From: Speluncibacter jeojiensis | Lineage (GTDB): Bacteria; Actinomycetota; Actinomycetes; Mycobacteriales; Mycobacteriaceae | DNA: 62,367 nt | Direction: 5' to 3' | NCBI RefSeq assembly: GCF_029589495.1 | Contig: NZ_JAAIVF010000009.1 | Span: 1 to 62,367, forward strand | Notes under the pieces: model-generated | Told to the model about the DNA's origin: nothing | The model's database searches: none | The model's input: the letters and a program-made list of their open reading frames with translations, nothing else | Position numbers and translations under genes: made by a program | Shown: piece after piece, positions 36,509-47,755 of the stretch | Position numbering within the stretch: the first letter of the stretch is position 1 | Layout of the letters: every line of letters starts with the position of its first letter

Positions 36509-37957
36509 ATGACGACACCTGCCGCCCTGCGCCCACAACGCACACCCAACGTGATCGTCGCGGTCCTGGGTCTGTGCGGCATCGTGGTCGCACTCATGCA
36601 GACCCTGATCGTGCCGTTGGTGCCGGTCCTGCCCACCATCCTGCACTCGTCCGCATCGAACGCCTCGTGGGCGATCACCGCGACGCTGCTGGCGGGCGCG
36701 GTCGTCACCCCGATCGCCGGCCGCCTCGGCGACATGTTCGGCAAGCGACTCGTCCTCGTCGCCAGCATGGCGCTGCTGACCATCGGATCCGTGCTCTGCG
36801 CGGTGTCCTCGTCGCTGATCGTGGTGCTGGTCGGCCGCGTGTTCCAGGGCCTTGCGATGGGCGCGATCGCCCTGGGCATCAGCATCATGCGCGACGAACT
36901 GCCCGCCGAGCGGGTCGGTTCCGCGATGGCGGTGATGAGCGCGACGCTCGGCGTCGGTGGTGCCATCGGCATGCCGGTCGCGGCGATCATCGCCGAGAAG
37001 TCCAACTGGCACGTGCTGTTCTGGGTCTCGGCCGGCCTCGGCCTGATCTGCGTCCTCGCGCTGCTCGCGGTGATCCCCGAGTCACCCGTGAAGACGCCCG
37101 GCAAGTTCGACTACGTCGGCGCCTTCGGCCTGAGCGCGGCACTGGTGGCGCTGCTGCTGCCGATCAGCAAGGGTGGCGACTGGGGCTGGACCAGCGGGCC
37201 GACCGTCGGCCTGGTCATCGCCTCGGTCGTGATCTTCCTGGCCTGGGGCTGGTACGAACTGCGCGTGTCCACGCCGCTGGTGGACCTGCGGGTCTCGTCG
37301 CGCCGCCAGGTGCTGTTCACGAACCTGTCGTCGGTCGCGGTCGGCTTCGCCATGTACGGCATGTCGCTGATCCCGTCGCAGATCCTCATGGCCCCCAAGG
37401 CCAGCGGCTATGGCATGGGCCTGTCGATGATCGAGGCGGGCCTGATCATGGCGCCGTCCGGCCTGGTCATGTTCTTCTGCTCACCGGTCTCGGCCCGCAT
37501 CTCCGCCCGCAGTGGTCCACGCACCAGCCTGGGTCTCGGTGCCGTGATCATCGGGCTCGGCTATGTGTTCGGCCTGTTCCTGCAGAATTCGCCGTGGGAG
37601 ATCATGGTGTCGACGATGATCATCGGCGCCGGCATCGGTATCGCCTATGCCGCCATGCCCGCGCTGATCATGGGCGCCGTGCCGATCACCGAGACCGCCG
37701 CCGCCAACGGCCTCAACTCGCTGATGCGCGCGGTCGGCACCTCGCTGTCCGCCGCGGTGGTCAGCACCGTGCTCGCGAACATGACGATCTCGCTCGGTGC
37801 GTTCGAGCTGCCCTCGCAGCACGGCTTCACCGTGTCGATCCTCATCTCCATCGGGGCGGCCGTGATCTCGCTGCTGCTGACCCTGCTGATCCCGCGTCGG
37901 CAGCCGGTCGAAACGGCTGCGTCCGCACCGGAGCGGGAGAAGGCCACCGTCGGCTGA
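36509..37957 (+). CDS. MFS drug efflux transporter (DHA2/14-TM type)
   Basis: 482 aa with 14 membrane segments, the EmrB/QacA subfamily of proton-drug antiporters. Motif A is visible as GRLGDMFGKR (about 69-78) and motif C as GGAIGMPVAA (about 150-159). ATG at 36509 has GAGGAG four bases upstream. Divergent from the MarR gene and probably repressed by it. Single export gene; substrates unknown. Confidence 0.92.
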   Translation: MTTPAALRPQRTPNVIVAVLGLCGIVVALMQTLIVPLVPVLPTILHSSASNASWAITATLLAGAVVTPIAGRLGDMFGKRLVLVASMALLTIGSVLCAVSSSLIVVLVGRVFQGLAMGAIALGISIMRDELPAERVGSAMAVMSATLGVGGAIGMPVAAIIAEKSNWHVLFWVSAGLGLICVLALLAVIPESPVKTPGKFDYVGAFGLSAALVALLLPISKGGDWGWTSGPTVGLVIASVVIFLAWGWYELRVSTPLVDLRVSSRRQVLFTNLSSVAVGFAMYGMSLIPSQILMAPKASGYGMGLSMIEAGLIMAPSGLVMFFCSPVSARISARSGPRTSLGLGAVIIGLGYVFGLFLQNSPWEIMVSTMIIGAGIGIAYAAMPALIMGAVPITETAAANGLNSLMRAVGTSLSAAVVSTVLANMTISLGAFELPSQHGFTVSILISIGAAVISLLLTLLIPRRQPVETAASAPEREKATVG

Positions 37958-37997
37958 CCGACCGTTCCCCGTCCGTACCCGCCGGCGATGCCGTCGG

Positions 37998-38582
37998 TCA
38001 GAACCGCCGAATCTGGTTGATCGGCGGTTCTGCCGACAGCGGGGTCAGTCCGATCGGCACTCCGTAGTCGTAGGCGTTGAACACCTGGCCGAACCCCGCA
38101 TAGATCCCGACGTGGTCGTTGGAAGTGCGGAAGGTGATGATGTCGCCGGGCTGCATCGCCCACAGCGGCACCGGCGTGCCGACCAGGGCCTGCTGCTGGC
38201 TGGTGCGGGGCAGATTGACGCCGGCCTGCCGGAACGCCCACTGGACCAACCCCGAGCAGTCCCAGGAGTTCGGGCCGGTGCCGCCCCATTGGTAGGGCTT
38301 GCCGGTCTGGGTGGCCGCCGCCGCCAGCGCGACCAGACCGGCCGGGCTGGGAATCGGCAGGGCGATCGACCCCGCGCTGCCCGAACTCCCGGAACTGCCC
38401 GCACTTCCCGAGGAACTGCCCGAACTGCTACCGCTGCTGCCGTCCAGCGGCGCCGCGAGCGCCGGCGCGGCGCAGACAGCCGCGACGGAGAACGTGAGCA
38501 CCGCGACGATCGCCGACCGCCGAAGCGACGCGGTCAATCTGCCGACCGAGGTCGATCTGCCAACTGCTGTGTGTGACGACAC
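37998..38582 (-). CDS. Secreted NlpC/P60-family peptidoglycan hydrolase
   Basis: 194 aa from a GTG at 38582. Signal sequence about 20-44 ending ALA-AP, a low-complexity Ser/Gly spacer (49-72), and an NlpC/P60 domain to the end. Catalytic Cys109 in WDCSGLVQWAF and His157 in NDHVGIYAG; third residue likely in the following FNAYDYG segment. The domain cleaves D-glutamyl-meso-DAP bonds; RipA/RipD-type enzymes of mycobacteria are the closest functional relatives. A reading frame 34 codons longer exists but is Arg-rich and lacks signal features. Confidence 0.85.
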   Translation of the reverse strand: MSSHTAVGRSTSVGRLTASLRRSAIVAVLTFSVAAVCAAPALAAPLDGSSGSSSGSSSGSAGSSGSSGSAGSIALPIPSPAGLVALAAAATQTGKPYQWGGTGPNSWDCSGLVQWAFRQAGVNLPRTSQQQALVGTPVPLWAMQPGDIITFRTSNDHVGIYAGFGQVFNAYDYGVPIGLTPLSAEPPINQIRRF

Positions 38583-38814
38583 GAGATCCCGTGCTCCGAT
38601 CTTCGACTCGCCCGCCGACCGGCCCCGCCGCGATCCTGCGCGACTCCGACCGGCCCCCGACTCGGCGCCTCGTCGAGGCACCACACAATGGCGGTGTCCT
38701 GCGTCCCCACCCCGGACGAGGTGAGCTGTGCCACAGGATCCACCGAAGATTACAAAACAGACACGGTCCGACAGTGACGAATCACGGAATTACCAAGATC
38801 TCGACAGGAATCGG

Positions 38815-39285
38815 TCACAGACGCGGACGCAACCGCGGGATCAGTACCCCCACCGCGCCACGCACGGTGGCGCGCAGCATGTTCGACCAGTCGAAGTAGT
38901 CACGCCAGAGCGTGATCCGGCCGTCCGACACCTCGAACACCCCGCACACCCAGAACTGCAGTCGGAACGGACCGAGGAACAGGACGTCGGTGCGCTCGGT
39001 GAGCACCGCGGAACCGTTCTGGGCGATCCGGTGGATCCGCACATCGAACCCCGCCGGGGTGCGGGCCAGCACGCCGAACACGCGGCGCACGCGGTCACGT
39101 CCACGCAGAGTCGGCAGCGAGACGTTCTCGTACACGATCTGCGGTGCCACCAGTCGCATGGCGCCGTCGACGTCCTCGCGCGCGAGGGCCCGCAGGAACT
39201 GCGCGACCGCCTCGGCGCCGTCCGGCGTGGCCTCCTGGCCCTCCGGTCGCCCGCCCACTGCCGACGGATCCTCGGTGGCGGACAT
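38815..39285 (-). CDS. Limonene-1,2-epoxide hydrolase-like protein
   Basis: 156 aa of the LEH/EphG fold (NTF2-like). Residues for the Asp-Arg-Asp mechanism are seen in RTDVLF (about 97-102) and ITLWRDYFDW (about 126-135). The N-terminal AVAQFLRALAREDVDGAMRLVAP starts the domain. ATG at 39285 has GAGGGA six bases upstream, better than the GTG two codons earlier. M. tuberculosis EphG (Rv2740) is the known mycobacterial member and acts on sterol or lipid epoxides. Single gene. Confidence 0.85.
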   Translation of the reverse strand: MSATEDPSAVGGRPEGQEATPDGAEAVAQFLRALAREDVDGAMRLVAPQIVYENVSLPTLRGRDRVRRVFGVLARTPAGFDVRIHRIAQNGSAVLTERTDVLFLGPFRLQFWVCGVFEVSDGRITLWRDYFDWSNMLRATVRGAVGVLIPRLRPRL

Positions 39286-39449
39286 GTGCACTCCCTCGCG
39301 TCGACGACAACCCCGATCCCACCGGATTCCGGTGTCGATACGGGCCGTTCGGTAGTGAAGTTACTCTCACCCGACAGGCGCTATGACGCACCCCACAGGG
39401 TCGACCTGGGGAAACATAAGACAATCCTATTTGTCCGATTCGCCATACC

Positions 39450-39477
39450 TTGCAGGAGCTATACCCGCCGGTAGCCT
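39450..39477 (+). promoter_or_regulatory. Candidate promoter for the 33-aa peptide gene
   Basis: TTGCAG (39450-39455), 16 bases, TAGCCT (39472-39477), about 58 bases ahead of the ATG. The spacing is near-consensus for the housekeeping sigma factor of actinobacteria. Confidence 0.45.
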
Positions 39478-39535
39478 GGATCGTGCGGGCCACCAGCCAG
39501 GCCCGATTCACTCGCAACACCAGGAGTAAACAGAC

Positions 39536-39637
39536 ATGGGATCCTCGGACATCTCCGACTTCTTCGGCGCCGTCTCCGACATCTTCGGTGCGTTCGACAC
39601 CTTCACGGGTTCGGTGGAGAAGCTCAGCGGAAAGTAG
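39536..39637 (+). CDS. 33-aa amphipathic peptide, PorA/PorH-like candidate
   Basis: ATG with AGGAG nine bases upstream, 33 codons, stop, then a strong terminator 20 bases later. The peptide has no signal sequence. It alternates acidic/polar and hydrophobic residues with Phe every three to four positions (SDFFGAVSDIFGAFDTFTGS) then an SVEKLSGK tail: an amphipathic helix. Size, absence of signal and this pattern resemble the PorA and PorH channel peptides of Corynebacterium mycomembranes (45-57 aa, often O-mycoloylated at Ser). Similarity is in design, not aligned identity. Confidence 0.65.
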   Translation: MGSSDISDFFGAVSDIFGAFDTFTGSVEKLSGK

Positions 39638-39657
39638 ACCCGAACAGAGGTCCAGGA

Positions 39658-39688
39658 AGGCCCGGCGGCAGGTGATGCCGCCGGGCCT
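39658..39688 (+). terminator. Terminator of the 33-aa peptide gene
   Basis: 13-bp perfect stem (AGGCCCGGCGGCA and complement) with GGTGA loop, then TTTCG. Spaced 20 bases from the peptide stop. Its presence shows that the small gene is a separate transcription unit. Confidence 0.85.
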
Positions 39689-39725
39689 TTCGCCTGCACA
39701 GAGCCTGTCCTGTTGCCCTACCGGG

Positions 39726-40442
39726 TCACCGCCACTGCCCGTAGTCGGCCTCGAGGATGCGGTTCACGTCGATGCCGATGCCCTCGATCGAGCGCTGATC
39801 GATCTCGAACTGGTGCAGATGGGCCGCCGGGTGGACGTATCCGGGCGCCGTGCCCCAGTTGTGTTGCCAGAAGTACCGTCCCACGCCCGCAGCCGAGGCC
39901 CAGTCGATCGTCGGCGCGTTGGCGTACACGCCGCTTCGCTCCGAACCGACCACCGACTCCCACCCGCGCAGGTACCCGGCGATCAGCGACTCGAACTGCC
40001 AGCGGGTCGGGTTGTCGTCGATCGAGGCGTAGATCGGCGCGTCGTCCGGGCCGCCGGCCGCCCGGTGCAGCGCCAACCCGCGCTCCGCATGCCGCTTGCC
40101 CGCCTCGGTGCCGCCGCGCCAGTCTGCGGTTGCACCCTTGCCGTATTGGTAACAGGAGACGACGGACAGTCCCGCCGCGCGCAACGCGTCGGCTTCGCCC
40201 GCGAGCATCGGCTTGCCCGCCATCCACTCGGCGCCGGCGCGGCGATCGGAGACATAACGGATCGCGCCGATGTGACCGGCCGCCCTGATCGCCGCGGCAT
40301 CCGGCACCCCGGCCGCGTAGTCGACAAGGGTGCCCAGCGGCGCCGCCTGCGCGAGCGCGCCGGACCCCAGCACCCCGCCGACACCGAGGGCCGCGGAACC
40401 GGCCGCGACGTAGCGGAAGAGATCTCTTCGGGAAACCTGCAC
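39726..40442 (-). CDS. Tat-exported DUF1906 (glycoside-hydrolase-like) protein
   Basis: 238 aa. Twin-arginine signal SRRDLFRYVAAGSAALGVGG with cleavage near AQA-AP. Mature part is a DUF1906 TIM-barrel, the family of Rv2525c, an envelope protein exported by Tat in M. tuberculosis: LVDYAAGVPDAAAIRAAG at the start, IYASIDDNPTRW with acidic residues, and GIGIDVNRI at the end. GTG at 40442 has GTGAGG five bases upstream. Carbohydrate specificity is not known. Confidence 0.9.
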   Translation of the reverse strand: MQVSRRDLFRYVAAGSAALGVGGVLGSGALAQAAPLGTLVDYAAGVPDAAAIRAAGHIGAIRYVSDRRAGAEWMAGKPMLAGEADALRAAGLSVVSCYQYGKGATADWRGGTEAGKRHAERGLALHRAAGGPDDAPIYASIDDNPTRWQFESLIAGYLRGWESVVGSERSGVYANAPTIDWASAAGVGRYFWQHNWGTAPGYVHPAAHLHQFEIDQRSIEGIGIDVNRILEADYGQWR

Positions 40443-40699
40443 GACGACCTCACCTTGCTGTTCGTGGACCTGTGGTCTCGGGATCACCGGGGCCGGCGAC
40501 CGGGATGATCGACGACCGCCCGGGACGTGGCCGAGTTCAGCATATTCACAGCAGCCTCACTGGCATCTCGAACCACTTTCATCACATCGTGAGGCGGACC
40601 CCCGGCGCGATCGACCGACCCGCGGCGGGTGCCCCTCGCCGGATTTCGGGCGTAACGTCCCCTGTGGAACCACAGTCACCTCCTGATGGGAACAGCATC

Positions 40700-40939
40700 A
40701 TGAGCAAGGAGAAGTGGTGGGTCATGGCGGGGTCCGACTGCGGCTTCGCCCTCGAGCAGCGACCCGATGGCGACCTGGTCGTGGTCAACACGTCGACCGC
40801 CGAGGAACACGCGATGCACGGCTACGTCTGGATGCACGCGAAACACCCCGAGTCCATGGGCGCCGGACGCAGCGACATCCAGATCCGCAGCGAGGGCCCG
40901 CCGCCGTACGGGGTGTGGGTGGAGCACCCGGAAGGGTAA
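40700..40939 (+). CDS. Small soluble protein, unknown
   Basis: 79 aa from an ATG at 40700. Content MSKEKWWVMAGSDCGFALEQ at the N-terminus and YGVWVEHPEG at the C-terminus; charged with one Cys and no membrane segment. No family recognised. A weak ribosome binding site (GATGGGAAC about 10 bases before). It lies 46 bases upstream of the secreted-family gene at 40986 and may share its transcript. The 257 bases before it hold no gene. Confidence 0.5.
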   Translation: MSKEKWWVMAGSDCGFALEQRPDGDLVVVNTSTAEEHAMHGYVWMHAKHPESMGAGRSDIQIRSEGPPPYGVWVEHPEG

Positions 40940-40985
40940 TGTGATCTAGGACACTCACATCCCCGATGGGCACTCAGGAGTTGCC

Positions 40986-41444
40986 ATGACTGCCCGACGA
41001 TTCGCCCGAAAGTTCCTCACGATCGCCGCGCCGGTCGCCGCCGCGGTCACGGTCGGGGCGCTCTTCGCTGCTCCGGCATCGGCCGATCCGCCGCATCCGT
41101 TCGGCGGCCCCGCCTACACCATCGGCTGTCCCAATCAGGGCAGCATCGCCTCGGTGACCGCGGTGACCGGCCAATCGGGGGCCCCGATCGGACCCGGCCA
41201 GATCCTGTTCGAGTCCCATCCCGCGCTGCCACCGATTCCCGCGGCCGGGCAGATGACCGTCGCCTGGGTCAACACGAACACCGGACAGTCGGGGATCGTC
41301 AACCTGATGGGCACGTATCCGAACCTCTCGGCCCTGGTGACCACCGGCCCCGGAAACGTGGTCGCCACCGCGTTCGGATCGATAAACTTCGGCAGCAGCC
41401 CGATCTGTCAGGACAACCCGACCATCGGCACGTTCGTCGTGTGA
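40986..41444 (+). CDS. Secreted protein, family member B
   Basis: 152 aa. Signal peptide 1-34 with cleavage at ASA-DP. The mature part is one copy of the domain seen at the C-terminus of the 32745 protein: first Cys in AYTIGCPNQG, then MTVAWVNTNTGQSGIVNL and TTGPGNVVATAFGSI, second Cys in PICQDNPTIGTFVV. Two Cys may form a disulfide. ATG at 40986 with AGGAG six bases before it. Unknown extracytoplasmic role. Confidence 0.85.
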   Translation: MTARRFARKFLTIAAPVAAAVTVGALFAAPASADPPHPFGGPAYTIGCPNQGSIASVTAVTGQSGAPIGPGQILFESHPALPPIPAAGQMTVAWVNTNTGQSGIVNLMGTYPNLSALVTTGPGNVVATAFGSINFGSSPICQDNPTIGTFVV

Positions 41445-41456
41445 TTTGCCGCAGGC

Positions 41457-42194
41457 TCAGCGCACCGACAGGTGCCACACCACCGCGGCCGCCAGTGCGC
41501 CGACGCCGTTGAGTGACCAGTGCAGTGCGATCGGCGCGAGCAGACTGCCGCTGCGACTGCGCAGCCACGTGAAGACGAACCCCGCCGCCGCGGTCGCCGC
41601 GACCGCGCCGAGGATGCCGAGGATCTGACCGGCGGGGCCGCCGCCCAGCAGGTGGGTGAGCCCGGTGTTGCCGGAGGTCAGCCCCAGCGACGACGCGATG
41701 TGCCAGAGGCCGAACAGCAGCGACCCCGCGGCGAAGACGCCGCGCGCTCCCCAGACCCGGCCGAGCGTGCCCTGCAGCACCCCGCGGAAGGCGAGTTCCT
41801 CCGGGATGACGGTCTGCAACGGGATCACGACCATCGACGCGAGGACCGCGCCGGACACCGTGGCATAGCGGTTGTTCAGGAAGAACTGCCGGGTGAACGG
41901 GAGCGCGACGCCCATCGCGACGACCGCCACGACCGTGCCCGCCGCGGCAAGCGCGTAGAGACTGCCCTTGCGCCAGTGCCGCGGGGACAGACCCAGTTCG
42001 GCCCAGTCCAGACCGCGCCGGCGGGTCAGCACGACCAGGACCACCGCCGCGATCGGCACGGTCGCGATGCTCGCCCAGGGGGTGGTGAAGTGGGCGATGA
42101 GATTGGTGGCGACGAGCACGGCCACGACGACGGCCACGTCGATCCAGGCATGTATCGGACGCAGTTTCGGGGCGTCGGCCGTCGCGGTGATCAC
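41457..42194 (-). CDS. CPBP-family intramembrane glutamic endopeptidase
   Basis: About 245 aa, 6-8 membrane segments. The Abi/CPBP active-site motif VIPEELAFRGVLQG (Glu-Glu-x-x-x-Arg) is at about 137-150, with a later FGLWHIASS (F-x-x-x-H) and a third motif near the C-terminus (LHWSLNGVGA). GTG at 42194 is used; a TTG at 42227 would give 256 aa. Members process prenylated or bacteriocin-related peptides; substrate unknown. Convergent with the secreted family member B. Confidence 0.85.
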   Translation of the reverse strand: MITATADAPKLRPIHAWIDVAVVVAVLVATNLIAHFTTPWASIATVPIAAVVLVVLTRRRGLDWAELGLSPRHWRKGSLYALAAAGTVVAVVAMGVALPFTRQFFLNNRYATVSGAVLASMVVIPLQTVIPEELAFRGVLQGTLGRVWGARGVFAAGSLLFGLWHIASSLGLTSGNTGLTHLLGGGPAGQILGILGAVAATAAAGFVFTWLRSRSGSLLAPIALHWSLNGVGALAAAVVWHLSVR

Positions 42195-42358
42195 TTCATC
42201 CAGAGTAACCGGCAAGCGGTGCCGCAACTGTGAGTCATAACACCCCCCGGGGCATATTCGGCGGCCGGCCCACGCCCCGCCGTCGACCGGCGCCGCGGCG
42301 TCGTTAGCCTGGGAACAAGCCTGGATATACCTCGCACAGCCCGCGAACAGGAGAGATG

Positions 42359-44153
<1,795 letters not shown>

Positions 44154-46003
44154 TTATCGCAGAAGCACTACGGAGCGGCGCCGGACGCTCATAGCTCAAA
44201 GCTCAAAGCTGTAGGATCACCTGGATTTACCCCCTCAATCCTCAAATTTCAAGACGGGAACTGCGAATCACATGGGCGACCTGATCAAAGAAATCTTTAT
44301 CGAGAACTTTCGATCAGTCCGCAGGCAAAGGTTTACAACAGATTCACACCTAACTCCAATACTTGGCCTCAACTCTGCGGGCAAGTCGAATATCCTTCGC
44401 GCTCTCGACCTATTCTTCAACGACGCCGTCGAAGGCTCGCCAATCTCATTCGCACACGACTTGAGCAGCCACATCCCTGGCGGCACCAAGAAGCGAATTT
44501 GCGTCGGCATACACCTGAACCCAGAGAAGACACTTGGTCTAAAGGGAAATCGTGAGTTTCTAAAAAATAACGGGCTCACCGAAGGAATTTTCCTCAAGAA
44601 AGAATGGAGCCTGACACGAAACGGCCGCAGCATACAGCAATTGATTCTATTTGGGGACGATTTTGAAACCGTACGCACGCCAGAACGAGGAGAAGAGGAT
44701 TCCGTATTAGCGCTTGTCAGGTCAATTCGATATCACTACGTTTCCAACCACGTGAGGCCGGCAGACAAGGTCAAAGAGGTACTGGAAAGCGCTACGCCCC
44801 GAAATAATGAAGACTTGGAAGAATTCCAGCAAGACCTCCGTCAACCTTCTCGAAGAGTTAACGGTGTCCGCAAATCAAATGTTTGCGCCCGTATCAGAGT
44901 CGGTCGCCCGCGGCATCGATGGGTTACAAATATCAGCCGCCGTACCACAGGACCTTGCAGACCTGGCGTTTGAACTGGGAATGAACGCCGTTGCAGGCGT
45001 CGACGTTGTACACGACATCACCCAAGAAGGATCCGGAGCGCAGGCTTTTACCCTGCTCCATTTTCTTCATCTGCAAGATAGTGCCGCACGAAAGCGCAGC
45101 TTCGGCTGGGTACAGGCCAGCATATGGGGGCTCGAGGAACCTGAATCATTTCTCCACGCCGGTCTTCGAACTAGGTTTGCAACAGATCTCTACGAGTACG
45201 CAGCGAACGAACGTCGTCAGGTTTTCATCACGACCCACGAGGATGACTTTGTCAGGAACGCGAACCACACTGTAGTCGTGTCTCCGAGCAGATCTGGGTC
45301 CTCTATCGCAACACTAGAAACACGCGATGCCCTTGCCGCCTCAGCCAAACAACGAATTACATCCTTCCGGCACCCGTTAATGACCCATCCGGATACACCC
45401 ATCGTGATCGTTGAAGGTAAAACCGACAAGCAATATCTCACACAAGCAATTCGCGAGGCCGACCTGCGCCCTAGGTGGATACTCGTATCCCCCGACGAAG
45501 ACCTTGAGGTCGGAGCTTCAGGCGACGGTCTGCTAAATTACATCAAAACCAACAAGTCCGCACTCCGGTCCCGCCCAGATGGCGCATTCATTTTGGCACT
45601 CAAGGACTGGGAGGACGGCAAAAAGACATCCAGCCTTGATGGCGCCCTGAAGGAACATCCTTATTCGAGGAGCATCGTGTGCCCGGAATCATTGTGCAAC
45701 CCGGAGCTTGGCCAGAGTTTTGTCGGGATCGAACGTTATCTACCAGTAGATCTAATTCAGCAAGTAGCCAACCCTAAATATTTGAGTACAAATAATGTAA
45801 GCAATTCGATCGGGATCGAACGCTCGCACCTAAATACCATCAAACCGAGGCTCGCAACGAAAGCCCAAACTGGAGCCACGGTCGGAGAGTTCATGGTCGG
45901 CCTTGTCGAATGGATCAACAAGCTGGTCGAGGAGACCCTCGCTGAGGTACCTATCGATGCCTATTTGCCCTCGTAGACCGCCGGTCATCAAACGACGACG
46001 AGG
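44154..46003. mobile_element. 1.85-kb insertion carrying an OLD-family gene
   Basis: Unique DNA between two 203-bp perfect copies of the fumarase/AhpD gene junction. GC content and codon use differ from both flanks (runs such as AAAGAAATCTTTATC). No integrase, transposase or inverted termini. The only gene is the OLD-type nuclease. It arose by homologous or illegitimate recombination that duplicated the junction. Confidence 0.85.
44272..45976 (+). pseudogene. OLD-family ATP-dependent nuclease, apparent frameshift
   Basis: First frame (44272 onward) has the ATPase N-terminus ENFRSVRRQR and Walker A GLNSAGKSN (about 30-38). Second frame (about 44850-45976) has Walker B WGLEEPESF, the H-loop ITTHEDDF, then the TOPRIM nuclease with VEGKTD and LKDWEDG. 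Joining them at about 44840-44865 needs removal of one base and gives about 568 aa, the normal size for standalone class 1 OLD nucleases of phage defence. No UvrD/GajB partner. Start ATG 44272 with weak ribosome binding site. It could be a real mutation, a sequencing error or recoding. Confidence 0.85.
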
Positions 46004-46184
<181 letters not shown>

Positions 46185-46206
<22 letters not shown>

Positions 46207-46646
46207 GCGGGCTGGCGGACCGTCGCATTGAGCCGGTTCCACAGGTTGATCATCGCGATCTGCATGGTCAGCGCCGCCAACTGCTGCTCGTCGTAATGGT
46301 CAGCGACGGTGTCCCACACCTCGTCCGAGACCGCGTCGGGCCGGTCGGCGATCCGGGTGACCTCCTCGGTCAGCGCCAGCGCGGCGCGCTCGGCGTCGGT
46401 GAAACGCCGCGACTCGCGCCAGGCCCCCACCGCGACGACCCGCTCGATGGTGTCCCCCTCGTCGAGCGCCTCCCGGGCGTGCATCTCCACGCAGTAGCTG
46501 CACCCGTTGATCTGGCTGGCACGCAGGTGCACCAGGTGCACGGTGCGGGCCGGCAGCCCGGTCCCCTCGAGGGTCTTGCCCAGCGCGAGAAGGGCGTCCA
46601 TCGTGCCGGGGAGCACCATCGCGGGCTGGTTCATGCGTGCCTTCAT
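46185..46646 (-). CDS. Carboxymuconolactone-decarboxylase/AhpD-family protein
   Basis: 153 aa. AhpD-core motif NGCSYCVEMHARE (CxxC with following His) at about 47-59; alkylhydroperoxidase-like thiol redox activity is the family role. ATG at 46646 with AGGAGAAG upstream; the 11 extra residues of the longer reading are not domain. Its stop lies inside the right repeat copy. It is divergent from the ECF sigma factor at 46781, the same type of sigma/COE pair as at 33604. Confidence 0.9.
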
Positions 46647-46780
46647 CGTCTTCTCCTGTAGTCCTGCTGTCGACGGCATTGCCGTCGATCACGCTCGTGT
46701 CGGTGAAACTGCTGCCGATCACACCGCTCTCGGCGCGTTTCGTTGTCCTTCACCTCATTGACGGATCGGGACGGAAGAAT

Positions 46781-47716
46781 GTGACAGCTGTGGACAACGA
46801 ATTTTTGGCGCGCGAGTTCGAGACCCATCGCGACCATCTGCGGGCGGTGGGATATCGCATGCTCGGGTCGACCGTCGAGGCCGAGGACGCGGTGCAGGAG
46901 ACGTGGCTGCGGCTGGGCGGGGCCGACACCACCGCGGTGTCGAATCTCGGCGGATGGCTGACCACCGTGATGAGCCGGGTGTGCCTGGACATGCTGCGCT
47001 CACGCGGGTCGCGGCGGGAGAGTTCCCTCGACGAGCACGCGCAGGTGGACCCGGCCGACACGGATCCGGGTGCAGCCCCGGAACACGAAGCGCTGCTTGC
47101 CGATTCGGTGGGCGTGGCGATGCTTGTCGTGCTCGACACCCTCAGCCCGGCCGAGCGTCTGGCATTCGTGCTGCACGACATGTTCGCGGTGCCCTTCGAC
47201 GAGATCGCGCCGATCATCGACCGCTCCCCCGCCGCGACCCGGCAGCTGGCCAGCCGAGCCCGGCGCCGGGTCCAGGGCCCGGCCGCCGGCGAGGGAGCCG
47301 ACGCACCGTCGCCGGCGGACACGGCACAGCGCCAGCAGGTCATCAAGGCGTTCCTCACCGCCTCCCGCGAGGGCCGGTTCGACGACCTGCTCACCCTGCT
47401 CGACCCCGACGTCGTCCTGCGGGCCGACGACGCCGCGGTGGCGGCCGCGACCGCGGCGCTCGCGCACGGGGCCCCGGCACTGGCGGGCGTGGTGCACGGT
47501 GCGGACGCGGTGGCCGGGGCGTTCGTCGGCCGCGCCAGGGAGGCGCGCGTCGTCACGCTCGACGGTCGGCCTGCAGCCGCCTACGTTCCGGACGGCACCG
47601 CTCGGTCGGTGTTCACGTTCACGGTCGTCGCCGGCCGGATCGTCGAACTCGGCGTGGTCGCCGACCCCGGCACCCTCGCCGGATTCGACATCGACCTCGC
47701 CGCGACCGACGCGTGA
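46781..47716 (+). CDS. ECF sigma factor with SnoaL-like C-terminus (SigJ-like)
   Basis: 311 aa. Region 2 at about 12-75 (RAVGYRMLGSTVEAEDAVQETWLRL), region 4 at about 115-170 (LSPAERLAFVLHDMFAVPFDEIA), then an Ala-rich NTF2-like domain to the end. The ECF41 hallmarks WLPEP, DGGGK and NPDKL are not seen, so it is a related SigJ-like or ECF56 type. GTG at 46781 with GGAAG upstream. Divergent from the AhpD-like gene, a typical partner. Confidence 0.88.
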   Translation: MTAVDNEFLAREFETHRDHLRAVGYRMLGSTVEAEDAVQETWLRLGGADTTAVSNLGGWLTTVMSRVCLDMLRSRGSRRESSLDEHAQVDPADTDPGAAPEHEALLADSVGVAMLVVLDTLSPAERLAFVLHDMFAVPFDEIAPIIDRSPAATRQLASRARRRVQGPAAGEGADAPSPADTAQRQQVIKAFLTASREGRFDDLLTLLDPDVVLRADDAAVAAATAALAHGAPALAGVVHGADAVAGAFVGRAREARVVTLDGRPAAAYVPDGTARSVFTFTVVAGRIVELGVVADPGTLAGFDIDLAATDA

Positions 47717-47722
47717 GCCGGC

Positions 47723-47747
47723 GGCGCCGGGCCGGACACCCGGCGCC
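47723..47747. terminator. Terminator between convergent genes
   Basis: 9-bp perfect stem GGCGCCGGG with 7-base loop, between the sigma gene stop (47716) and the DUF4287 gene stop (47756). Confidence 0.65.
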
Positions 47748-47755
47748 CGCACCGC

